From contig CAJUAT010000046.1 in assembly GCA_910584525.1 (NCBI GenBank), positions 1-23,821 of the forward strand: a stretch of 23,821 bases of DNA, given 5' to 3'. This DNA comes from an uncultured Muribaculaceae bacterium. Lineage in GTDB: Bacteria > Bacteroidota > Bacteroidia > Bacteroidales > Muribaculaceae. Shown piece by piece: positions 17,348 through 23,821 of the stretch. Numbering within the stretch: position 1 is the first letter of the stretch; each line of letters opens with the position of its first letter. The notes beneath the pieces are model-generated. The model worked only from the letters and a program-made list of their open reading frames with translations. It made no database searches and was not told the origin of the DNA. The position numbers and the translations under genes were made by a program.

Positions 17348-17649
17348 GACAGCTTGAATAACTGAGTGAAACCTGTCATGTCGAAGATTGACTTTATCGA
17401 GGAGTTGAGATTCGTTACCGTGAGTTCGCAGCCCATGCCCTTGCATCTTTTGAGAATGGTGATGAACGAGCGCAGCCCGGCGCTGCTGATATAATCCATA
17501 TCGGTGCAGTCGAGTTCCACGTCACATGGCGCGTCGGCGGCAGGTATATTTGCCGTGGCTTTGTCAAACTCCGAGGAGGTCATGGTATCCACACGTCCCG
17601 AGATTGCTATCTTGATGCCCTTGTCGAAGGGCTTGATCTGCAGTTCCAT
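17344..17649 (-). CDS. STAS-domain protein (anti-sigma factor antagonist type)
   Basis: This is a single STAS domain of 101 residues, similar in size to SpoIIAA and RsbV. In that family the unphosphorylated protein binds a GHKL kinase partner and is switched off when the kinase phosphorylates a conserved serine. The expected site is visible in DYISSAGLRSF; alignment to the SpoIIAA DSSGL motif points to Ser56, with Ser55 as the alternative. The gene starts 2 bp after the phosphatase stop and its own stop overlaps the NRPS start (ATGA). All three parts of a partner switch (phosphatase, STAS, kinase domain) are therefore in one operon. Its partner is most likely the kinase domain fused to the MATE transporter; this is inferred from position. 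Confidence 0.95.
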   Translation of the reverse strand: MELQIKPFDKGIKIAISGRVDTMTSSEFDKATANIPAADAPCDVELDCTDMDYISSAGLRSFITILKRCKGMGCELTVTNLNSSIKSIFDMTGFTQLFKLS

Positions 17650-17651
17650 TG

Positions 17652-19853
17652 TTATAGGTTTTTAAGTGTTATCGTTGTTGTATTTATCGAATCCTTGAAT
17701 TCGTGATTCATTTGCGAGGCGAGGTTGCCGATAAGCCATAGTCCCAAGCCACCCACAGGCCTGCTTTCCACATCGGCATCTATGTCAACCGCCGGACTGC
17801 TTTCCATAGGATTGAACTCCCGGCCTTCATACGCAAGCGTCAGAACGACCCCTTCTCCGTCATGACATGCCACGATCTCCATATCCTTGTCGCTGGAATT
17901 GTCGTAGGAAATCACATTCGCAGCCCATTCCTCGATTATCAGATTGAGGTTATATGCCATTCCTTCGGTGAGCTTCCAGCGGCAGCGAATACTATCAATC
18001 CATTTGCCGAGAGTCTCGAAAGCCCTCTTGTCCCTGGGTAATGACAGACGACGCGTATCACCGTTATTTCGGCAGAGAAGCATCGTGATGTCGTCGCCGT
18101 GACCTGACGATTTATTTCCGTCGTATTCCTCAATGCCTTGTTTCATCTTTTCGAGAACGTCGGTTACATCTCCCTGCGGCATGGCATCGAGATATCGGGT
18201 CACTCTCTCTTCGCCGAACATCTCACCGTCGGCGTTTTCAGCTTCGGTAAGGCCGTCGGTATACATGAACAATGCGTTGCCGGGCATGAAATCGAGAACC
18301 GTCTCAACATAATCCATACCGGCCATTATTCCTGCCGGCAGTCCGGCAGGCAGATGCATGATGCTCCATTCTTCGCCGTTAAGCCATGACGGCGGATTAT
18401 GGCCGGCGTTGGAAATGGTCAGCGTCATAGTCTCGGAATCAAACATGGCCATCTGCATTGTCACAAACATATTCTTAGGATTGTTGGCGCAAATGGCATC
18501 GTTGATTTCCTGAAGTATCTGAGCAGGAGTGTTACCATTCATGGCGGCATTCTGCAGGCGCTCGCGTACCGACACCATCAGCAGAGAAGCCGGGATGCCT
18601 TTCCCGCTGACATCCGCCACGCACATGTAGAGTCTGTTGTCGGCAGGCAGCCAGAAATAGAGGTCGCCGCTGACCTCCTTCGCCGGCTCTAAAAGGGCAT
18701 CGAGACCTATGGCCGTACTTCCCGCCGATACCTTCCCGCCGGCAATGCGCTCCGGAAGCATCGACCGCTGTATGCCGGCGGCAAACCGTATCTCACTCTC
18801 GATACTTTCTCTCTGTCGGGCCTCATCGGCTATCTTCACGACATATTCGCCGATTGACTTCTCCATATGCAGCATGGCCTCGCTGAGCTTGTTGAGGTCT
18901 GTGAAACGTTTGTCCACAGGTATGTCGGCGTTGAAATTCCCCTCTCCTATCTCGTTGGCTGCGACAGCGAGCCGTTTAAGAGGTTTGGTGAGATACCGTA
19001 TGAGTAGATGAATCACCAACGCCATCAGCAGGAATCCCACGGCCAGCACGGCAAGAATCTCGAGCTTGAGGCGCTGAAGGCCCTTAGGCAGCGTGTCCTT
19101 TCTGTCGGTCACCGTATGGAGCATCAGTCCGGGGGGATTGATAGGAGCGACACATTCCAGCTTGTCGACGGCATCGGGAATATTCGGCAGACTGTCGCCG
19201 ATAATCTTACCATTGTAAGTCAGGAACGACACACTCGAAGGATATGGTCTCAGCCTTTCAAGCTCATCGGATATAGAGGTCATAGCCACATCGGCCGTGA
19301 CCACCCCAAACACAGCGCCGTTGTCAGATTTTAGCGGGAGACTGTAGGTTATCATCAGGCAATCGCCGGCACCTTTGTCAAAGTAAGGGGCGCTCCAAAC
19401 CGGCAGGCCCGATTTGACGCAGTCGCTGAACCATGGCATACCGGCATAGCGGTATTCATCCACATCGATGAGTTTCGAGACGATGCTGTCGCCGAGGGAG
19501 CTGACATAATACATCCAGCCTTTATCGCCGGCATCGGGAACATAAGCCACGCAGCCTCCCTTGACCATAGGGTCGCAGGCCGTCATCTGCGACAGAATAT
19601 CGCAAACCTCGGAACAATCCTTTTTACCGCCAAGCTTTTCTGCTGCCATGGCCGACCTACGCACCTCCCGCTCTATCGTACGGTATGTCTCTTCGACATC
19701 GCCGGCCATCGACTTCTGGAAAAATTCCGTCACCACATGGGCCTGACGCTCTTCCTGCCGGCTCGTGTTGCGTTCAAGCACCGCCGTTATGGCTGCAAAC
19801 ATGCAGCAACAAAGACACATCACACTCAGACTCAGGGCAGTGCTTAACTTCAT
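17652..19853 (-). CDS. Membrane sensor phosphatase: periplasmic sensor, HAMP, SpoIIE-type PP2C and C-terminal GHKL domain
   Basis: This 733-residue protein should sense an external signal and dephosphorylate a STAS partner. It has a first membrane segment (about 7-25) with clustered cysteines (C13, C15-C17), a Cache-like periplasmic region (about 30-262) with six or more Cys, a second membrane segment (about 264-287), a HAMP linker (about 288-345) and a PP2C SpoIIE domain (about 355-595). Expected metal-binding acids are present: D397 in SGD, D414 in VADVSGKG, D533 in YTDG, and D587-D588. A GHKL domain follows (about 600-733), with E642 and N646 in its N box and GGLGLWLIG at 701-709. Its G1 box reads YEG (675-677) where DxG is expected, so ATP binding may be lost. 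The STAS gene follows 2 bp later. The 43-bp gap upstream shows no TAnnTTTG box, so transcription may come from the genes before it. Confidence 0.93.
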   Translation of the reverse strand: MKLSTALSLSVMCLCCCMFAAITAVLERNTSRQEERQAHVVTEFFQKSMAGDVEETYRTIEREVRRSAMAAEKLGGKKDCSEVCDILSQMTACDPMVKGGCVAYVPDAGDKGWMYYVSSLGDSIVSKLIDVDEYRYAGMPWFSDCVKSGLPVWSAPYFDKGAGDCLMITYSLPLKSDNGAVFGVVTADVAMTSISDELERLRPYPSSVSFLTYNGKIIGDSLPNIPDAVDKLECVAPINPPGLMLHTVTDRKDTLPKGLQRLKLEILAVLAVGFLLMALVIHLLIRYLTKPLKRLAVAANEIGEGNFNADIPVDKRFTDLNKLSEAMLHMEKSIGEYVVKIADEARQRESIESEIRFAAGIQRSMLPERIAGGKVSAGSTAIGLDALLEPAKEVSGDLYFWLPADNRLYMCVADVSGKGIPASLLMVSVRERLQNAAMNGNTPAQILQEINDAICANNPKNMFVTMQMAMFDSETMTLTISNAGHNPPSWLNGEEWSIMHLPAGLPAGIMAGMDYVETVLDFMPGNALFMYTDGLTEAENADGEMFGEERVTRYLDAMPQGDVTDVLEKMKQGIEEYDGNKSSGHGDDITMLLCRNNGDTRRLSLPRDKRAFETLGKWIDSIRCRWKLTEGMAYNLNLIIEEWAANVISYDNSSDKDMEIVACHDGEGVVLTLAYEGREFNPMESSPAVDIDADVESRPVGGLGLWLIGNLASQMNHEFKDSINTTTITLKNL

Positions 19854-19896
19854 GGCTCTATTATGTCAGGTTTGTTTCATGACAGACAATCACTTA

Positions 19897-20586
19897 TTAT
19901 TTCACCCTGAACCAGTAACCCAACGACACTGACAGCGTCATGGGATTGGAGGATTTGAAATGGTCGGCTCTTCCTGCCGGCAGCAGATTGGCTATGCCGA
20001 AATAATATCTGGCCTCAAGATATAAGGAATTGCGCGAATTGATTCCCAGCTCGCCGCCAAGGCCGCCGGAAATTCCGAAGTCAACCTTGGCCTTCGTGGG
20101 ATACCCATACTGCTGGGAGGTATGCAACGGGAAGTCGGGTACCGACGACACATGCTCATAATCAAAGTTCGACTTTACGGCATCGCCGATTCTGAACCCT
20201 ATGGAGGGTCCCAGATTTATAAAAAACTTATGCCTGTTGCCGAAATAAATATGCGACATAAAGGGAATCTGGATAAAGTCTACCGTTCTGGAATAGCTGA
20301 ACGGGGCGCCGTCGAAGTTCTCCTTCCAACCACGCTGTTCCCAATTGACCTCCACGACAAAACCGAAATGGTTTTCCTCTGTGTAACGGAAGTTGAGACC
20401 TGCGTTGGCGCCGGGGAGCATCGACTGTCGCACGCTTGGCGAAAAATTCACCATGGAGAGGTCCAGCCCGGCGTGGGCACCCACAGATATCCTCGAGCTG
20501 TAATGTGTCTGGGCGCCGCATTCCAAAGCCGCGACACTCCCCAAGACAATGGCCGTGAAAAGAATCAGATTCCGGAGCACTCTCAT
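19897..20586 (-). CDS. PorT-family outer-membrane beta-barrel protein
   Basis: This 229-residue protein has a signal peptide (hydrophobic 5-20, likely cleaved near ECGAQ at about 25-26). Alternating amphipathic beta-strands with many aromatic and glycine residues run throughout, ending in a strand SLGYWFRVK. This matches the small outer-membrane barrel family of Bacteroidetes that includes PorT, a component of type IX secretion. It could be PorT itself or one of its many paralogues; the sequence does not decide. The start overlaps the stop of the LysM gene (ATGA), so translation is probably coupled. Its stop is followed by a second in-frame TAA. Confidence 0.85.
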   Translation of the reverse strand: MRVLRNLILFTAIVLGSVAALECGAQTHYSSRISVGAHAGLDLSMVNFSPSVRQSMLPGANAGLNFRYTEENHFGFVVEVNWEQRGWKENFDGAPFSYSRTVDFIQIPFMSHIYFGNRHKFFINLGPSIGFRIGDAVKSNFDYEHVSSVPDFPLHTSQQYGYPTKAKVDFGISGGLGGELGINSRNSLYLEARYYFGIANLLPAGRADHFKSSNPMTLSVSLGYWFRVK

Positions 20587-22361
20587 CTCACCACTGTTTT
20601 ATCCACGAGATTTCCCGGAAGATACCTCACCATGTATACCACATTGTTGAGAAGTCCGCTCCAGTTGTCGGGACGTTTGAGTTCGTAATCGCTCTGAAGC
20701 ATGTTGTCCGACAGGCCGAGACCGTTGATGTCGCCGTTAGATTGCGACAAACCCTTCACAAAGTAGGTGACAACATCGTAGCCAACACCCGAATATGCGG
20801 GGAAAGTGCCCGGCACGGCATTGTTGAACATCTCGCGGTATTCGGCGGTATATCTGCTTACGTCACTGCTGCGGCTGTCCATGAAGAAACGAGCCGGAAC
20901 TATCACGCTGTTTTCGCCGAACTTCTCGCCGAGAGTGCCGTCATATACTATCCAGTTGGGGCGTCCTATCACCTTCACCTCCGCCAGCGGTTCTTTGGCG
21001 GTTGCTTCGGCGACAACGCCGAGGAATTCACTGACATCGTTCTTGGCCGTGGGATAACTGTATATGAGGTACTTTCCATTCTGCGCCAGCGGTTTGTTAC
21101 GCAGGTCGTCGAGAGTACGCGAGCGTACCGACATGGGGTCCCACACCTCCTGGAGCGATTTGGCCATAGCGTCATTGGCATCTTCCTCTCCCGTGAACAC
21201 CAGCGTATACCCAGGATAATTATCCTTGACCCACGTGGCTATGGAAGTGTTGAACATGGCAGGAGGCGTAATGAGCTGCACGATGTAGGGATTGTCGAGA
21301 TAATCCTCATTATACACATCGAGAGTGTTTACAAGATTCACATGGTTGTCGCGGGCAAACTCGCCGAGCCATAGAGGCATGTCCTTTTCCGCCGAGGATA
21401 TCATCAGTGTGGGCCGGAATCCGGCAAGTTCATCGAGAGCCCCTTCCGGGTTATGGCTACCGTCGATGACCTTCAGGTCGACCTTGATACCGCTGTTGCG
21501 AATGTTGTCGAGCGCGAGCAGCACACCGCGCAGGAACTCACGGTCTTTGCGTGAGGAGGTCTCGTCGGTGACCACTGCCAGACGTATTGCCGGCATACCG
21601 TCGTCTGCCACGCCGTGAGTATCGTCATATATGGCGCTGATGCCCTCGCTGCTTTCCTCCCGGGGGTCAAGACGCGCTACCTCCCGCGTAACCTCCACCT
21701 TGCGAATCAACGGTATACCAACCCATACATTCTTCTTAAGCTCCGTACCCTTGTTGGCATCCTTGAGCACATCAACGGGTATGCCGTGATTGGCAGCTAT
21801 CGAAGCCCATGTATCCTCTTTCCGTACCTTGTAAGGCTCAAAACCTGTCAGACGGTCCTCGGTGACGGTTTCCATAACACGTTCAACGCCGGTTCCTGAT
21901 TCGGGTATCTTTATCTTGGCTCCTGCCTGGAAATTCTTTTCCGACACACCGGGATTATGTCGCATGATTGCCTTTACAGAGACATTGTATCTGCGCGATA
22001 CTCCAAAGAGCGTGTCGCCCTTTTTAACCGTATAGAATATCTCCTTGCCGACATTATCCGACGACACGCCGGCCGAGGGCTGTTCAGCAGCCGGCGGCAC
22101 ATCGCTGCCACAGGGATAATATATCACGGAGCCCTTGTGCAGTGGCGACAGCTCTCCGGGGTTCCAGCTCGACAGTGTCGACCGGTCCCAGCCGTAATCG
22201 TGGGCCAGCCCATACATGGTGTCGCCTTTTTTTACTTCATACAGATAAAAGGGTCGCCCCAGCACATTTACCGTACGTAAGGCGCCTTGAGCCATGATGC
22301 CGACGCTTGCCAGCACCACGACCATTATCAATTTCCATATCTTCGTCGCAGTTGTTGCCAT
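20583..22361 (-). CDS. Triple-LysM peptidoglycan-binding protein with periplasmic-binding-protein-like domain
   Basis: The 592-residue product begins with a signal peptide (about 1-25, KLIMVVVLASVGIMAQG). Three LysM modules follow (about 40-83, 109-152 and 177-219), the first two starting with YEVKKGDT and YTVKKGDT. LysM binds the glycan of peptidoglycan. The third is more divergent (YKVRKEDT). Residues about 255-570 resemble a type 1 periplasmic-binding-protein fold: alternating beta/alpha with RLAVVTDE at its start and FPAYSGVGYDVVTYF near its end, a position where branched-chain amino-acid binding proteins have GYDA. No permease or ATPase gene is nearby, so a sensing or cell-wall role is more likely than transport. 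It sits 18 bp after the T9SS-protein gene and overlaps the barrel gene. Confidence 0.88.
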   Translation of the reverse strand: MATTATKIWKLIMVVVLASVGIMAQGALRTVNVLGRPFYLYEVKKGDTMYGLAHDYGWDRSTLSSWNPGELSPLHKGSVIYYPCGSDVPPAAEQPSAGVSSDNVGKEIFYTVKKGDTLFGVSRRYNVSVKAIMRHNPGVSEKNFQAGAKIKIPESGTGVERVMETVTEDRLTGFEPYKVRKEDTWASIAANHGIPVDVLKDANKGTELKKNVWVGIPLIRKVEVTREVARLDPREESSEGISAIYDDTHGVADDGMPAIRLAVVTDETSSRKDREFLRGVLLALDNIRNSGIKVDLKVIDGSHNPEGALDELAGFRPTLMISSAEKDMPLWLGEFARDNHVNLVNTLDVYNEDYLDNPYIVQLITPPAMFNTSIATWVKDNYPGYTLVFTGEEDANDAMAKSLQEVWDPMSVRSRTLDDLRNKPLAQNGKYLIYSYPTAKNDVSEFLGVVAEATAKEPLAEVKVIGRPNWIVYDGTLGEKFGENSVIVPARFFMDSRSSDVSRYTAEYREMFNNAVPGTFPAYSGVGYDVVTYFVKGLSQSNGDINGLGLSDNMLQSDYELKRPDNWSGLLNNVVYMVRYLPGNLVDKTVVR

Positions 22362-22379
22362 ATTTCTTTATTCAAGACT

Positions 22380-23747
22380 TTAATCCACAGGACCTGTGGC
22401 CGTGCCTGCTTTCTTGTAGTTCACTATGTTTATGTCGCCGCTTTTCTTATACTTCGTGCCGTCGGAGCCTTTGGCTTCTATCACGTAGTAGTAGACACCA
22501 GGCTTGACAGTCTTCCCCTTATACTTGCCGTCCCAGCCCTTCGACGGGTCGGTGAAATGGAAGATCTGGTTGCCGTAACGGTCGAATATCCAGCATTTGA
22601 AGTCGAGGAGGGAGCGGTAAGCCACTTTCCACACATCGTTGACTCCATCGTCGTTGGGCGAGAACGCGTTTGGAATCCGCAGGTCGGAAGCTCCAATGCC
22701 TATGGTGTACACATCGCTGTAGACATCGCAGCTGCCGTCGGCATTGCTCCCTACATAGCGCATATAATATGTGCCTTCCTCCTCAAATGTATATTCCACT
22801 TCACGCTCGGTAAATCGGAATTCTGTATTCTGAAATTCGGGGTCACGTGAGAGCTGCCACTCATCATGGATGACGGCTTCCGTTACAGAGGCGGTGAATT
22901 TGATAACTGCCGGCGCAGAGCCTCCCAGTTCAGCCGAGGACTCACCGCTGATGATGTTCGACGGGTCGCTCTCCTCACCTTCGTCGGGAAGATTGGTCTG
23001 CACGGCTTCAGTATGCGCCGCAAGGCCGTTGGGTATTATCGTGGCAGACACAGCACTCTTTGCCATACCCCATTCCTCCAGAAACCTGTCGCCGGTCACG
23101 GTGATTGACGTGCTGCAATAGAGTGGCGGCGTGAGCGTCATCACTCCCGGGAGGTCAGCAAGTATTTTTGTAGTGGGAACCCTGTCGTATACGCCATCGC
23201 TCTCATTCCATTCCTCGGTGGTGTATTCCACCCGGATTTCGCGGCTCAGCTCCTCGGGCCGGCCGTCGATGGTGTAGATATTGATGGCTTTTCCTTCGCC
23301 GTCAATATCGATATGGGTATAGTCGCAGTCCTGGGTATCGGCAGCCTTTAGCGAGCGTATGTCGAAAGGCTGGTCGGCATAATTCACGAGCCATATGCAC
23401 GTGTTGCGCCCATCCTGGGTGAATATGTATCCCACATTACCCCGGGGATTGTGCACCACAGCGTCCGCGCCATCCCAGGAGAAGGTGACAGGCTCGGCAT
23501 AACCCCCTCCCATGTTGCCGTAACGCGAGATCTGCAGGCCGCTGCCGGCTCCTGACACACGCATCTCCGTGAGCTCGCCGGCGTCGTAGGCCACATATAC
23601 CTTCTCCAGTCCGGTCTTGCGCTCCGGAGTGACCTCTATGACCTTGTGACTTCCTCCTTCAAACCGCACCTCCATGCCCTGGGCGTATGGCACGGCGGCT
23701 GACAGGAGTGTAAACGTCATCGCTATTTTTAGTGCTGTTGATTGCAT
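22380..23747 (-). CDS. Secreted surface protein with type IX secretion (type B) C-terminal sorting domain
   Basis: This 455-residue protein has a signal peptide (about 1-24, ending PYAQG). A long beta-rich body of unknown function follows, including a possible Ig/PKD-like region (about 283-350). A gliding-motility-associated C-terminal domain (about 357-441) comes next, recognisable by IPNAFSPNDDGVND, FDRYGNQIF, GWDGKYKG and PGVYYYVIEAKG. That domain directs export by the type IX system and attachment to the cell surface in Bacteroidetes. About 14 residues (NYKKAGTATGPVD) extend past the usual end of the domain. It is the first gene in the visible transcription order. The 74 bases upstream within the window show no clear promoter box, so the promoter may lie beyond the edge. 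Confidence 0.88.
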   Translation of the reverse strand: MQSTALKIAMTFTLLSAAVPYAQGMEVRFEGGSHKVIEVTPERKTGLEKVYVAYDAGELTEMRVSGAGSGLQISRYGNMGGGYAEPVTFSWDGADAVVHNPRGNVGYIFTQDGRNTCIWLVNYADQPFDIRSLKAADTQDCDYTHIDIDGEGKAINIYTIDGRPEELSREIRVEYTTEEWNESDGVYDRVPTTKILADLPGVMTLTPPLYCSTSITVTGDRFLEEWGMAKSAVSATIIPNGLAAHTEAVQTNLPDEGEESDPSNIISGESSAELGGSAPAVIKFTASVTEAVIHDEWQLSRDPEFQNTEFRFTEREVEYTFEEEGTYYMRYVGSNADGSCDVYSDVYTIGIGASDLRIPNAFSPNDDGVNDVWKVAYRSLLDFKCWIFDRYGNQIFHFTDPSKGWDGKYKGKTVKPGVYYYVIEAKGSDGTKYKKSGDINIVNYKKAGTATGPVD

Positions 23748-23821
23748 TGATACGGGGTCTTTTACCTTAGGCTCTGTTCCTTAAAAATTGTTTACGCAGG
23801 GGCGGTGGATTTTCGCGGAAA

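Noticed and set aside
10073..17446. NRPS start 33 codons further upstream
   Set aside because: It would run through the end of the STAS gene. The ATG at 17347 gives an ATGA overlap and begins just before the C domain.
19854..19896. TGTCA...TGACA inverted repeat in the gap before the phosphatase gene
   Set aside because: The arms are only 5 bp with an 11-12 base spacer and there is no promoter box beside it; chance is a sufficient explanation.

Overview
The window looks like a chromosomal segment of a Bacteroidales bacterium. The evidence is a secreted protein with a type IX secretion (type B) C-terminal sorting domain, a PorT-like outer-membrane barrel, and TAnnTTTG-type promoter boxes. A gut family such as Muribaculaceae is my guess; the sequence alone does not prove it. 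Every gene I can support lies on the minus strand, so transcription runs from high to low coordinates.

Region 1 (66-7279) is a compact type I restriction-modification operon, hsdM-hsdS-fic-hsdR in transcription order. Genes are 4-5 bp apart or overlap. A Fic AMP-transferase-family protein with a winged-helix tail sits between hsdS and hsdR. The fic gene carries a C7 run directly after its start codon and a 3 x 12 bp tandem repeat in a linker. Parts of this region are visibly more AT-rich than the rest of the window, which fits horizontal acquisition.

Region 2 (7280-7827) is non-coding. It holds candidate promoter boxes and a 9-bp palindrome upstream of hsdM, an 11-bp tandem repeat, and a 17-bp perfect stem-loop that lies just past the end of the next operon.

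Region 3 (7828-19853) is the most interesting part. In transcription order it contains: a membrane SpoIIE-type phosphatase with a periplasmic sensor region and its own C-terminal ATPase-like domain; a small STAS (anti-anti-sigma type) protein; a 2424-residue two-module NRPS (C-A-T-C-A-T-reductase); a MATE-family transporter fused to an RsbW-like kinase domain; and an Sfp-type phosphopantetheinyl transferase. Gaps are 2 bp or the genes overlap (ATGA twice, 28 bp once). The NRPS and PPTase should make a reductively released, probably N-acylated dipeptide aldehyde, and the MATE protein is the likely exporter. The phosphatase, STAS protein and kinase domain form a complete partner-switching circuit with no sigma factor in view. 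The kinase is tethered to the transporter, so I infer that the circuit may gate export or production of the peptide in response to an external signal.

Region 4 (19897-23747) lies upstream on the same strand: a T9SS-sorted surface protein, a triple-LysM protein with a periplasmic-binding-protein-like domain, and a PorT-like beta-barrel. They are 18 bp apart or overlap by ATGA, and end 43 bp before the phosphatase gene. The eight genes from 23747 to 7828 could be one transcript, although the two groups may be functionally unrelated.
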